DNA of 64,000 nt from Orbilia blumenaviensis (Eukaryota > Ascomycota > Orbiliomycetes > Orbiliales > Orbiliaceae), in assembly GCA_036872755.1 (NCBI GenBank), contig JAVHNS010000007.1:186001-250000 (forward strand), in the 5' to 3' direction. Under the pieces are notes generated by a model. It worked only from the letters and a program-made list of their open reading frames with translations. It had not been told where the DNA came from and made no database searches. Below are positions 45,401 to 58,300 of this stretch, piece after piece. The position numbers were made by a program, and so were the translations under genes. Numbering within the stretch: position 1 is the first letter of the stretch; each line of letters starts with the position of its first letter.

Positions 45401-48092
45401 TCTTTGGGCCACCGCAAGCTGTGGGAATACAGGCTGCTTTGAAACTCCAGGAAGTGTTTGGTGGGTTTTCCGAGGGCTCAGGGGGTGGCTCTGATAGTTT
45501 TGATGTCTCGACGCTCCAGAACCGTACGCATGTGGTCAACTCTTATGATGCTTTCATCAGCTACATCAAGGACAACTACAAGGATGTTATCCCCGGTGGC
45601 TTCTGGCTCCCAGAAGGGACTCCAACTCTCGGGTTCGTCGGCAATGGCGGTGGACTCTACAACGCCTTGATTGCACTGAACATTCTCGACAACCTGCGCG
45701 ACAACGCTACAATCATCACAACCTACACCAACTTTGACGTCTCTTTTGGGCCTGGTACAGGCGACAGCCTCCAATTCATTACCTATTTTGCGCTTGGGAT
45801 GTCCGTCTTCCCTGCATTCTTCGTGCTCTACCCGACGCTTGAGAGGTTACGAAATGTCAGAGCTCTTCACTACTCTAACGGTGTCCGTGCTGGAAGTCTA
45901 TGGCTCGCCTACACCCTCTTTGATTTCATATTCGTCCTTATCATCTCAGTCGTTGTCACAATAATCCTTGTCGCTAGCACGAGCGTGTGGTGGAATGTTG
46001 GTCATCTTTTCGTGATATTGATGCTCTACGGACTGGCCGCGGTGCTCTTTGCCTATGTTGTGTCCCTGCTGGCAAAGTCGCAGCTTGCAGCTTTTGCCAT
46101 GGTTGCGGGTTACAATGCTGTTCTGTTCCTCTTATACATGATCGGGTATATGTCCGTTTTGACTTACTCTCGAATCGAGGATCAGAACAGAAACATCCTT
46201 ATCGTTCATTTTGTCCTGGCGATCATATCACCGGTTCCAAGTTTCGTCCGAGGACTTTTCGCTTCGCTCAACCTCTTCCAGATCAATTGCCGTGATGACG
46301 CCTTCGTCCCCCCTCAGGATATGATTTCATATGGTGGACCTATTCTCTACCTCGTTTTGCAGGTTATGATCTACTTCTCCATCATGGTGTGGTGGGAGAG
46401 CGGTGCATACCGACTTGATACGAGACGGATGCTTACAAAATCTAAAGATGCCGAACGGGACGCAACTGAGACAGAACAAGAGGTTTTCGAAGAACTAAAG
46501 CGAGTGGATAGCTCCACTGCTGATGGGCTTCGAGTTCTGCATGTCTCGAAGTCGTTTGGAAAGGTTCAGGCTGTCGAGGATGTTTCCTTTGGCGTTAAGC
46601 CTGGTGAGATTTTTGCGCTTTTGGGTCCTAATGGAGCCGGTAAATCGACAACGTGAGTTTTTCTTTCCTTCCTCCCTTCCTTTTCCCCAAATGAAGGTTC
46701 TATTTTAGTTTATAGCAAAGTGGGTTGGAATTTTTGGCCTAACTGATGTGTCTTATTTGCAGAATTTCGATGATCCGAGGTGTTCTTCGCCCGGATTCAG
46801 GTGATATATTCGTCCAGGGACTTAAAATGCACAGCAAAGATAAGCCAGAGGCGAGATCTCATTTAGGTAAAACCTCGAAGCCTTTATAAGAAGCATTTTG
46901 ATAGAGGCGTGGTTACTGATTGGGATAAATTACAGGTGTCTGTCCGCAATTCGATGCATGCGATCAAATGACAACCCGAGAGCATCTGCGCTTCTACGCA
47001 CGGATACGAGGCGTCGAGGTGAGTTTACACTCCGACTTACAAAAGTACCGTTTCTCTTGTATATGCAGATGCTAACACTAAATCTGGTATATTAGGATAT
47101 CGACCACAATGTTCAGGTCGTCCTTGATGCTGTCGGACTGACGGAATTCTCGGAGCGTATGGCTTGGAAACTCAGCGGTGGCAATCGACGAAAGTTGTCT
47201 CTGGCCATTGCTTTGATGGGTGCGTATATATATCTGCGATCCTTTTGAATAACGGTATAACATCGGTATATATGCTTGCTCGATGCTGATAAATATATAA
47301 ATTACTGCTGTATACAGGAAACCCAAGCGTCATGCTCCTAGACGAACCCTCATCATCAATGGACTCCGCCTCTCAGCGCCTCCTCTGGAATATTCTAAGA
47401 TCCATCGCCCCAGGCCGTTCCCTCCTCCTAACCAGCCACAGCATGTTAGAAGTCGACGCCCTCGCGAACCGTGCCGGTATAATCTCACGAAAGATGCTCG
47501 CGGTTGGCACAACAGACTACCTTAGAGAAAAACACGGCAATCACTACCATATCCATATTGTCCTCAAGTCTTCACCAAACACGTCAGATGAGGAGATGGA
47601 GTCTGTGAAGTCTTGGATTTTGAAGAATTTCCAGGGCGCTGAGGTGGAGGATAAGTCGTTCCATGGGCAGACTAAGTTTAAAGTACCGTCTACTATGACC
47701 TTTGCGGATGAGGAGATTTCAGTCGACGATGGGATTAGTAGGACGGGCAGTCAGGAGGAGAAGTTGAAGGCGCAACAGCGTAATAAGACTATCAATGTTT
47801 TATTCCAGCTGCTTGGTAAGTTTCTAATTGCTCCCTTTGAGGAAAAGGATGAATGAAACAATATGGAAAAAAAGGTTATTTGCTAACAAGAAGAACAGAG
47901 GATAACAAGGACAAACTCGGTATCGACTTCTACTCCATCAGCCGGACATCTATGGATGAAGTCTTCTTGAACATCGTCGGTAACGCCAATGTTATCGAGG
48001 AAGGTTATCAGCTTGAGCAAGAGGAGTCGAGGAAGAAGCCGGTCAGCAGGTGGAGGAGACGGAAAGGCAAGAAGTCTGAGGGCGGCACATAG
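42470..48092 (+). CDS. ABC-A subfamily transporter (full-length, two TMD-NBD halves)
   Basis: Predicted membrane lipid or hydrophobic-compound transporter of the ABCA type (family knowledge; substrate unknown). Eleven exons: 42470-42578, 42774-43196, 43264-43790, 43851-44348, 44420-44578, 44635-46652, 46763-46866, 46936-47018, 47096-47219, 47318-47815 and 47899-48092, 1578 residues, all in phase. One N-terminal helix (about 28-45) and a large extracytoplasmic loop precede six helices (about 300-450). NBD1: Walker [11 protein letters not shown]-loop CPQNNVLWDD, signature LSGGQKRKL, Walker [14 protein letters not shown], switch TTHYLEEAD. The second membrane block again has a big loop, then NBD2: [53 protein letters not shown]. 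The LSGGN signature and TMD-NBD-TMD-NBD order are ABCA hallmarks. The D-loops are altered (SGLDP kept in NBD1, SSMDS in NBD2). The tail is highly basic. Confidence 0.94.
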
Positions 48093-48772
48093 TGTGTTTC
48101 TCTTTTTTCTTCTCCCTTTTTGGCCAGTTCGCTAGAGTAATTTATATTTCGATTATCTTTGGGGTTTTCTTCCTTTTCCTATTCTTTTCCTAGTTTAATG
48201 TGGTATTTTCCTTTACGTCTTTTATTTATTTTTTTAAACCCTGGAGACTGTATGTGAGTGAGGTCTGGGTGCAAGATAGAGACCAAAGAATCCTAAAGTT
48301 AATAAAAATTTAAAAGCATGAGACTTCATATACACCTGGCCGGAATGGAATTAATATAAATCTGTAGTCGATCCAATTATTCTTCCTCCTCCTCTTCCTC
48401 CTTCTTTCACCAAAGCCTCCGGCGCTGGGTAAATTTCAACACCACAAGACATCCTTTCGACACGTTGTGTTTTATAGGAAAGGCCGAGGTTCACATGATA
48501 TCACAAAGAACAAAACCAAAAAAAAAAAAAATCGCATTTGTGTACAAGAAACGGAGGAAAAGAGCAAAAGCAAAAGGTAAAAGGGAAAAAAAGAAAGAAG
48601 AAAGAAAGCTAGCAAAAAATTATATCTTTTGGAATACGATCTCTCCTTCACTATCACGACTACTGCCAACAAGTCCATCCAATTTCTATCATAAACCACC
48701 CCGCGCGCGTCACCCACCCCACCTTTAGCGAGGTATTATAGTGACGTTAGTGGGAAAAAGAAAAAAGGGTGT
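48093..48772. other. convergent 3' region between ABC-A and BAP31-like genes
   Basis: 680 bp between converging stops, rich in A/G tracts (48510-48610) and a TCCTCC repeat near 48380-48410. No gene seen. Confidence 0.65.
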
Positions 48773-49601
48773 TTATTTGTCCTTCTTCGGGGTAGATTCG
48801 GCCTTAACCTGATCGCTCAAATCATCATACGCTCTCCCAAGTCCCTTAGACTGCTCCTTCATAGCCTCGAGATCCAATTCCGCCTTCCTCAACTTTTCCT
48901 TCAAAGCCTCATAATCCTGGATGGATTTATTCCCATCCGTTCTACCAAGCTTCACTTGCTCTTCGAGACGGAGAATATCGAGGATGAGAACGTAGGTGCG
49001 GTTGAGGATCAACGAGAGGAATAATGTGAAGCCGCAGAGGTACATGTTCCTTTGGGAGTAGAATTTGCGGGCTTGGACTTCGGTGCGTTCGTGGCCGAGG
49101 ATGGTGGTGGTCCCGCCACGGGCGTTGCCGCCTTGGGTGGCATCTATTAACTCTCGCTGGACACGATAGACTCGGTTGACCTAAAAAAAAACCCATCAAA
49201 ACAATATATTAGCTTGTTTTTCTATTAACTTAGAAGTAGTGTTATGGTCTAGAGGGTACGTACGCTGTCAATGAATAATATAAGGATGAAAATGAAGGTT
49301 ATCTTAAGACCATACTGCAGCTTCGCAATCAGAGGATTCGTGCTGATGAATGTGAACATCTGTCGTCTCCATGTGAGTGGGAGTGGGAGAATGAGAATCA
49401 TGAAGATTCCCATCTCGAACATGAGGAGGGCGAAGACCTAGAGACGTGAAATGATGTCATTTTGTTAGTATGTCCTACTCCTCAATGTTTCCCCAGCCTG
49501 ACTGGCTGATTCTCTAGAAGGCTGCACAAAAAAGACCCGGGAAACTGTTCGCGTGCCCTCGGTGTCCAGAGGTTACTTACGAGAGAGTAGTAGAGCGTCA
49601 T
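48773..49601 (-). CDS. BAP31/Yet3-like endoplasmic reticulum membrane protein
   Basis: ER membrane protein of the BAP31 family, implicated in sorting and quality control of membrane proteins (family knowledge). Three exons on the minus strand: 49601-49581 (7 codons), 49437-49264 and 49180-48773, 200 residues. Three hydrophobic segments lie near residues 3-25 (YYSLVFALLMFEMGIFMILI), 45-65 and 100-120, then a coiled-coil tail (about 125-190). The C-terminus is KKDK, with Lys at -4 and -3, a classic dilysine ER-retrieval signal, as found on BAP31 relatives. Exon 1 is very short. The frame at 48942-49199 is a shadow. Confidence 0.9.
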
Positions 49602-50262
49602 ACTGGACGGTAGTCTCTGAGTTGCTTGCTTGTCGCTGGGTGATCCGAGCTGAACGATGTCCCCTTTGTTGCTTTGGAAGATAAAGCTAGGTTTTTTGAT
49701 GGAGGGGTAGTGGCGAAGAGATGAAAGGAAGTGATGCAGTTGATGAAGAAGAAGAGGAAGAGTTATGAGAAGTGGAGGGTCAAGTTTGGAGTTGGGGTTG
49801 TTGACACCTGTGACACTTTTTCTGGTGCCTGGCTGTTTTGGCGGGGTGACGTAACGACACACCAAAAACGGGCGCACAGGCCTGCCTTCCCAGCACGGAA
49901 GCAGTGCACCACCAGCATTCCACTCCGATTCTGGATTCTGGATTCTGCCTCGCGCCACGTATTTACGTATACCCAAGTACATTACTCAAAATATGATATA
50001 CCCGCGATACGGGATAAATATATATAACTAATATGTATATATATCCTATACATATGCTATATACTACGTAAGCTAGGTAGTTTAAAAGTACATTCGAATT
50101 CCCAATTAATATATGCATACATGGGAGATCGTATAATTGATATCGTATAATCTATAATTATTTCTTCGCTTTCCATATATCGTAACAACGTCTCTATAGT
50201 TCGTAGGTAAGTAGGTAAGTGCTCAGGGGCAGTTTATCCGACAGGTACTACCTTGAATAATC
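49602..50262. other. BAP31-like upstream region / Lon 3' region
   Basis: 661 bp between two minus-strand genes, very AT-rich around 49990-50150 with TATATA words. No gene seen. Confidence 0.6.
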
Positions 50263-53200
50263 TTACAAGTGGCTCTCAAGTCGGCCAATATGTTCATCTA
50301 CAACGGTCCACTCTGGCCATACCGCACGGATTGCTTCCCAGATGTTCCTGCATTAAGGATATGTTAGCACTGAATTCTGGACCGTATACACCTAGTGACG
50401 GTAATAGTGTTGTTAATGGGTAAAAAGTCATCTCACCTAATATAAACAATTTCAACTCCCTTCTTCACTTCATCTGGCAGCTCCTGCCCGTCCTTCCTGT
50501 TCTGTTCAGGTAGGAGCACCGTCTTCACACCCGCCCGCATCGCACCGATGGTCTTCTCGCGAATACCACCGACAGCCGTGACTTTCCCTCTCAGGGACAT
50601 TTCTCCAGTCATGGCTATCTGCGGTGATACCTTCTGCCCCGAGAACAAAGAGATAAGACAGAGTGTGATCGCACAACCGGCCGATGGGCCATCCTTGGGA
50701 ACACCGCCGCTGGGGCAGTGGAGGTGGACACTTCTGTTCTTCAGAAAGTCTTCCGTGGGGTCGCTCGTTAGGCCCAGAAGTGTGGCATTAGACTTCACCC
50801 ATGTGAGGGCAACTTCGGCGCTCTCTAAGAAGAATGACATCTGTATCAGTACTTTATGTTATATAAGCATTTAAAGGTTGTGAGGACTGTACCCTTGAGA
50901 ACTTTGCCCAGGTGGCCGGTGAGATGAAGCCTCCCATTGCCTGGATAATCCGAACACTCGATAAACAGTACGGAGCCTCCAATGCCAGAACTGTACGCAA
51001 CCAAGCCAGTCACGATACCTGGTCTCAAATCCCGCTCCACAATCTCCTCCTCGTACTTCTCGATGCCAAGAATGTTCTCAACATCCTTCACTGTCACGTT
51101 CGGTTTGTAGTTTGACAGTTTGCCTTCATCTCTGGCTTCTGCAAACTCTACTGCCTTTGCTCGGCAGACACTCCCGATTTCGCGCTCTAGGTTTCGCACG
51201 CCTGCCTCTCGAGTGTACGATTGTATCACTTTGAGAAGCACGTCGTCTGACAACACAAGTTGCTCAGCCTGTAGACCATTGACTTGGAGCTGTTTCGGAA
51301 CCAGATACCGCGATGCGATCGCCTTCTTTTCCAGAGTTGTATAACCGCTGAGATAGATCATTTCCATACGATCGAGCAGGGGCGCAGGTATCGAATCCAG
51401 CGAATTCGCTGTGGCGATGAACATCACCTTTGACAGGTCAAGCGGGATGCCCATGTAATGATCGGTGAAGGACCAGTTCTGCTCTGGGTCGAGCACCTCG
51501 AGCATGGCCGCCGAGGGGTCGCCGTGGAAGCTGCTGCCTCCCAGCTTATCAATCTCATCTTAAATTATCTTGGTTAGATCGGCCTTAGAGTAAAAGAATA
51601 TTAAACTTACCGAGGAGGATTACGGGATTGACGACTCCGACCTTTTTTAGCGCCCCAACGATAACTCCTGGCAGTGCAGCTACATAAGTTCTCCGGTGGC
51701 CTCTGATTTCCGCTTCGTCTCGAACACCACCGAGGGATATTCTATGGAACTTTCTGCCTAGTGCTGTTGCAATGCTCTTCGCAAGCGATGTTTTACCGAC
51801 TCCGGGGGGTCCGACAAGTAATAGGATGGGTGACTTGTCTTGGAACTTCCTGGGTGGGGCAGGGGCGGGGGCTTCCTTGCCGTCGGTAGACTTGACGGCT
51901 ACTGCCTGAGAACTCTCCTCCTCGAGCTGCTTCTTAAGTCTTAGTACGGCTAAATACTCGAGAAGCCTCTTCTTGACCTTCTCCAGGCCGTGATGGTCAT
52001 CGTTCAGCTGCTTCCGGGCCCGTGCTAGCATAGTAGAGTCGAGTTTGTCGTCTGTTGTTTTGACCCATGGGACCTCGATGATGTTTTCGATGTAGTTCCG
52101 GCAGACTTGGTACTCGGCCTGGGCGGGCATCATTCTCTTCAGGCGCCTCAGTTCCCGCATGACAACCGTCGCAGCTGTAATAATATATAATTAGTATGTA
52201 TTCTAGCCTTTGTCTCTGGGTGTGAGATAATATGCTGTAATGGTGACAATGATGTCAAACAGAGAATGAGAAAGGAGTTCATACCTTCCGGGCTGAGCTT
52301 GCTTTCCTGGGCCCGCTTCGTCAATTGGCCGTGCTCGTCCTCTTCGTCGTCATCGCGGGCTTGCTGGAAGGGCCTGAAGCGTGGTGGGGCTCTTATCACA
52401 GTGCTGTCTGGGCGCTTGACGACGACCTTCTGCGAAGACTTGAGCTGCTGGCGGACCGTCTACAATTGTATTAGTTAGATATTTTACTTATAAAAAAAAA
52501 GTGAATACACGATTATAGTGCGAGTTGGGGAAGAAGAAAAAAAAAGAAGAAAGGGCGTCTTACATTAACCTGGCGAGTGACAACCTCGACAGCCTTCTCG
52601 AGCTTGCCGTTGACGGTGGGGTTCGTCAACATGGCCAGCTGATCTGCGTAGGTGGAGTCGACGACGCTCACCATGAAGTAGGCGAGGCCGGTGGCTTCGG
52701 AGGGGTTTTTGCTGGAGACGAACTGGTCAGCGCGGCGGGCGAGCAAGGGCGGGAGGCCGGTGCCAGTGCGCAGGGTTATTGCGGACATGCGCAGCAGGAT
52801 GACGAGCTCTCTGGTCAGGGCCTTGATCTCGAGGAAGTGCTTCTGGCCGACGGGGTCCACGGCTTCTACTCAATATTAGCAGTGCTTTTTATATACCAAA
52901 AACCCTCAGATGTATCTCAATATAGGTATGTATATATAAAATTGAGTATATATATACAATATACAAATATGGACGGATAGGTTGTGAGAGAAAGAGAAAG
53001 AGGGAGAGGGAAAGAGAGGAAACGTACTCTCCTCGATTTCGGCGTACTCGACGTCGGCGCTGATGTAGGGGGTCTCCTGGGTGATGGGTCCGAGCTTGAA
53101 GATGGAGATGCCCTCGACGAGAATGGTCATGCCTCCGGCAGTCCTCTCCTCGAGGCCGACGACTTTAGCGGCGACACCATGGGTGAAGAGGTCCTTCGGG

Positions 53201-53556
53201 GCGGGGAGCTTCGGATCGGGGGTGGTGACGGCTTTGATAGCCCTTTCGGTAACGTCTTCGACACCGAACGCCTGTCCTTCCTGGGGAGTCTCGGTGGCGC
53301 CTTCGAGGTGACGCTGGTCGGCTTTGTCCCGGATGAACTGGACCTGGGAGGGAGCCTTTAGGGGAACGCATCCGACGAGTTTGTGGGCGTTGGAGAGGAA
53401 TTGCTCGGGGGACTGGCCGAATACATTACGGAGGAGGGCGGCTATGTCGGGACGGTCGGTGACGTTGATACGCTTTGTGACGCCGGGGAGGAGGACATGT
53501 CCGGATGGCAGGGGGATTATGGGGAGGACGTTGGTGATGGTCGGACCGGGATCCAT
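50263..53556 (-). CDS. peroxisomal Lon protease
   Basis: ATP-dependent serine protease of the peroxisomal matrix, where Lon degrades unassembled or damaged proteins (family knowledge). Seven exons on the minus strand: 53556-53028, 52865-52564, 52459-52285, 52174-51611, 51558-50893, 50824-50437 and 50347-50263, 902 residues, all in phase. The N-terminal substrate domain starts [20 protein letters not shown], with no mitochondrial presequence. The AAA module (about 455-640) has Walker [22 protein letters not shown] (Walker B) and [20 protein letters not shown]. The protease domain has the Ser-Lys dyad: [10 protein letters not shown] (Ser near 793) and [11 protein letters not shown] (Lys near 836). 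The protein ends Glu-Ser-His-Leu, a type-1 peroxisomal signal. In-frame codons extend 29 residues upstream without an ATG, so the start at 53556 is favoured. Confidence 0.95.
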
Positions 53557-53721
53557 TTTGGAGGGTGACGACCCGCGACGACCGAAGCCGCCGAAGAGCT
53601 TGGACAGGGTATCTATCGTGGGTATCTTTTTTCTAAGAAACACAAAATACTATTTTTGTAAATATAGATGTTACAGATATGTATATAGATATGTATATAG
53701 ATATATAGAATGTATGTCGAG

Positions 53722-53744
53722 GAGAGAGAGAGAGAGAGAGAGAG
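53722..53744. repeat. GA dinucleotide microsatellite
   Basis: Eleven or so GA units about 170 bp upstream of the Lon start codon. Confidence 0.9.
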
Positions 53745-54443
53745 CTGTAGATGTTGTAGATGTTTTTGGAGAGAGATAGAGAGAGGGCACACGATCAAAT
53801 CAAGGGTTTCGGCCGAGTCGGGTAGAGTCTGGACAGAGATGGGGGTACGGCTGCAGTTGACAGGGAAATGATGATTATCATGAATAAACTAAAGCTAGGT
53901 AGGTACTAGGTATTTCTGGAGGTTGGTGATGTTGGTGATGACGATAATAAAAAAGAGAAAGAAGGGAAGGGAAGGGAGAAAGCTAGAATAAGGAATGTAT
54001 GTATTGTTGTTGTGGTCGAGACTGGGAGTCTGCCGCGGTTGTTGAGCCGAGACGGATTTGATCCAGAGACAGAAACAGCTTTGTCCGGCCGGGCCAATTA
54101 AAGAGTGAACGTGAACATGAGGGAGAGAGAGACAGAGAGTGAATGTGATTTGCCGCGGGAACAGCCGACCAGAACTTTGTAGCTACAACATAACGCACGC
54201 CCCATATTACACTACCTAGGTACCTACCTACCTTTTCTCTCCGTAGACACTACCTATAGTATACAGCATATACAGTAATACTACGAGACTGATACAGTAT
54301 ATATACCTCTGACCTAAGTACCTATTATATTGAATTGGGTAATCCGGCCGAGAGGGATCGTATATGCACATACATACAGCTCCTAGTAATTACCTCTAAT
54401 CATAATCGTGATCAAGCATCCTCTTAATTCTGAGGATTAGATA

Positions 54444-54475
54444 ACCTAGGTAGGTACCTACGTGCCTACCTAGGT
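54444..54475. repeat. inverted repeat of the TACCTAGGTA motif family
   Basis: ACCTAGGTAGG (54444-54454) and CCTACCTAGGT (54465-54475) are exact reverse complements with a 10-base loop. It is the longest perfect-arm member of the TACCTAGGTA word family seen in intergenic DNA here. Confidence 0.8.
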
Positions 54476-55316
54476 ACCTAGTAGCTATATAAATTAGGTG
54501 GCGCTCTGTCGTCCCTGATCAACTGGAGTATCAATACGGTTGACAGGGCAGGGCAGGGCAGGGCAATCTGTCCATCTGTGTGTTGAATTAAAGACACACA
54601 AATTAGCCCGATCGAGACTTCCCTTTTGCCAATAATTCCAGACCAGACCAGACCAGCCTGTCCTGGCCTGTCCTGGCCTGGCTCTCTCGTTCCCGTCCCG
54701 TCCGAGTGCCCTGCCCAGACCCCCGACCCAGATACCCAGCTCTGCCCTCTGCCCTCTGCTGCGTGCGGGAAATAGGGAGAGTGGATACTCTCATTTAATA
54801 TATACCTATGTATGTACTCCGTAGTTATTCTATTTTTGATATCCCATATTCTGTCCTATCCCATTCTATTTATCAATTCTATCTATCAATTGATGCCGGT
54901 AACTAGGCATATTGTACTATATCGGATACAATCCTCGTTGTCATGCAGCAGCAGCAGCAGACGGCGCTTGACTGCATATAAACTATACTCCATCCATCCG
55001 TCAATGCAGGCTATCGATACTTAGGTAGATAGCAGATAGCAGCTGAGTACTAACCAACTACCTAACTACCCAGGTAACCCGGATGTAGCATCACCACGAC
55101 CACCACGGATATATGCGATCTCCTTCTCTTCTTCCTCCTCTCCTCCCCATCTACCTATCTACCTATCTACCTTCCCTCCCTTCCTTTTCTTTCTCCCTTC
55201 CCTTTCTTCCGTCGCCGCCCTCACTTTGCTCCGTCTGATCTATCTATCTATCTATCAAGTACTCTAGGTAGGTAGGAGGTAGCTAGCTGAATATACAGAA
55301 AGACAGACAGACAGAC

Positions 55317-58300
55317 ATGGCGACGAAGGCTTCTATTACAGGAGCAGCAGCAGCAGCAGGTGGTGGTGCCCCGTTGCTGAATCCCTATGTCACCGACGCC
55401 CCCCTGACCCCCGCCAACTTCCAGAAGCTGCGCCAGCGATGGAAGGCCACCGTCACCGGCAAGTACATGCGCGTCACCAGCGACGATGTCTACTTCGCCC
55501 TCTCCAAGCTCTCCGGCACCGCTGAGCAGTACATCGCCAACATGCAGCCCTCCCGGATCCACATCTGGGAGGACCTCTCCCCCATCCACCTCTCCGTCAA
55601 CTTTCGCAAGTCCTACGAGCGCCTACGCACCATTGGTACTATCTATCCCATCCCATTCATTCAATTGAGCATTCATCCATCCACACGGGTTAGCTTCGTG
55701 GGTCAACCCTCGTGGGGAGAATGGCTTTTGAAGGGAGCACGGCTTTGCTAATCGCCATATATGTGTGTATAGCCCAGTCGTACTCGATCCCCGGCAGCAT
55801 CCACTATCACGACCTCAACGTCCAAGAAACCGTCATCCAGAGCCTCGACTTCATCGGCTCCGAAATATACAACGCCAGCGTCGTCCAGGCCAAGGGCGAG
55901 AACTGGTGGAATTTTAGGTACTCTTTTTTTTTTCACTCTCCATCGCCCTCCCTCCATCAAAATAGCTCATTCGGTACTAAAGATGCTGATATCTACCTGA
56001 TGTTAGAATCGGGGCGCCATTGGCCCTCGTGGACATAGCCATTCTGCTCTACGACGACCTCACCCCAAGGCGCCGCCACGAGATTGGTGCCACCATCGTC
56101 AAAGTATATATATATCCCAAATAATTCCGCCGATGATATTCGACCTCGAAACCCGAGCTTATATTTTTGTCTGTGTGTTTATAGAATATCGGCAGCATCG
56201 GACAGCGCTCGCTCAAGGGCGCTAACAGGGCCGACATATGTCTCGCACTGATCGGCGCCGGCGTCATAACCAATGAAGAAGCCGAAGTATCGCGCGGAAG
56301 GTGGTGTCTGTCCGACAAGGAATACGATGGTGAGAACTCGATCTTCCAGCTCGTCCGGAGTGGTGAGGGTCTCTACGAAGGCGGAAGCTACCTCTCCCAC
56401 GAGATATTCCCCTACAGCGGCGGCTACGGCGTACAACATTACTACTCGCTATCGAAAGCCGTGAACGTTCTCAGCAAATCTCCCTACTACATCAACAGTA
56501 CCGAGCTCGAAGTGACCTTCGCCGCCATCAATTCGACATTCTCCCCGGTCATGTGGCGGGGGATGATGATGGCCCATATCAGAGGGAGAGACATCTCAAG
56601 GAAATCCGAGCCAGACGCCTTCTGGGGGAACCTCTTCCTCCAGTCCCTCCTCTACTTCGCAGATACCGAGTTAGTACCCCGCAAAAACAGGAGATTCTTC
56701 AAATCGCTGGCCCGAAGCATATGGGAAGCCGCCCCGCTCCCCGACCTGTACGGCCTCAATATCACCCAAGCCTTCGGGATGCAAAAAGTCCTCGAGGAGA
56801 GGATACCGCCGGCAGCTCCCCCGCTGGGCACATTCGCCACCCCCATGTCAGACCGCCTGATGCATCACCGACCCGAATGGGCCGCCGCCTTGGCGATGTC
56901 CTCGTCGAGGATCGGTCGATACGAGGCCCTCAATCACGAAAACTTGAAGCCTTGGTACCAGGGAGATGGATTCTTATATGTTTACACAGACAAGGACCCG
57001 CTGCACTTTTCTAACGACTACTGGCCGACAATGGATCCATATCACACCCCCGGAGTGACAAACGGCCAGAACCCACAGGGCCCTCCTGCCTATAAATTCA
57101 CAGCTCATAGAGACTGGGCCGGGGGATTGGACTGGAGGGGGACTCACGGGCTGGCCGGATTAGATGCATTATCGACAGACAAAGGATCGTCCGCGAAGAA
57201 GTCATGGTTCTTCCTTCTGAACAGCATTATCGCCCTGGGAGCCGGTTGTGCCGGGTTATCTGGAACTGAAGTACATACCACCTACGAATCGAGAAACCTT
57301 CCTTCGGCCGGATCCAACTTTAGTATCAACGGCGAATACCAAATCATGAACCCCGGGTGGATCAAGCCCTGGGAAGAAACCCACCAGCGGGTCGATTGGG
57401 CCTACCTCGATAGCTTCGGTGGTTACGTCTTCCTGGATAAGGAACCCGTTACCTTCAAACACGAGAAACGCAAGGGGAAATGGACAGATATAAACCAATA
57501 TCCAGACTACCTCGGCTTCAGCGACGCCATCACAAGAGAATACCTGACCATCTATCGAAACCACGGAATCGACCCCAAGGATGGACGCTATGCATACGCC
57601 CTCCTCCCCAGCTCAAGCCCTGACGATACCCGCAAATTTGCAACAAAACCGCCTATCAACGTCACCCACAATACTCAGAGGCTCCAGGCTATACAATTCA
57701 ACAATACCGTCATGGCAAACTTTTGGTCTAGTGGAACCATCGGCTACCTAACAGCCGTTACGCCATGTTCCATCACGTGGGGTCACAGCGGGGTCGAGGA
57801 CAAGTACCTCACCATCTCGGTATCCGACCCGACACAGAAAGCTACAAGGATCGTACTCTTCCTGAACGACCCTGATATCGGCGGGGTTGTGGAGAAGGAT
57901 GATTCTATCCAATTGCGCTGGGGAAGAGCTGGAGAAACAGGCTCTGTCACTATAACGGTTAACGTTGAGGGGGCGCATGGCAAAACCCATAGAGTGAGTT
58001 TCGAGAGGATTAGTTGGCGGGGCACTCTTGACAATTTGCCATGGAGGCCGCCTTCCAATGAGATAACCACGTCAACCACGACTACGGCGTCAGGCCACGT
58101 CCGACCAGCCGCCACCAAGAAACCGCTCGCCAATAATACCACAGTTACGTCGACGAAGATTGGTAGCAAGCCAAGCCCGGCCAAACCCAAGGCTAGCGTC
58201 GTAGGCAATGCCAGCCTTGGAGCAGCGAAACCCGGTCCCGCAAAAACCAAGTCCAAACCCGTAGCGACCAAGTCAGGCTCTGGGACAGCGGTCAAGCCGG

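Larger units (their letters stand above)
53557..55316. promoter_or_regulatory. divergent region upstream of Lon and the PL8 lyase
   Basis: 1.76 kb, repeat-rich: a GA repeat (53722-53744), TACCTAGGTA words (54213-54232), an 11-bp-arm hairpin (54444-54475), AGGGC units (54544-54565), CCAGA/CCTGTCCTGG tracts near 54640-54690, TCTA units (55240-55256) and AGAC units that run into the PL8 start. A hydrophobic open frame at 54812 could be a PL8 signal exon (see findings). Confidence 0.55.

Noticed and set aside
53557..53643. N-terminal extension of Lon as a mitochondrial presequence
   Set aside because: The 29 in-frame upstream codons lack an ATG and the C-terminal Ser-His-Leu indicates the peroxisomal form.
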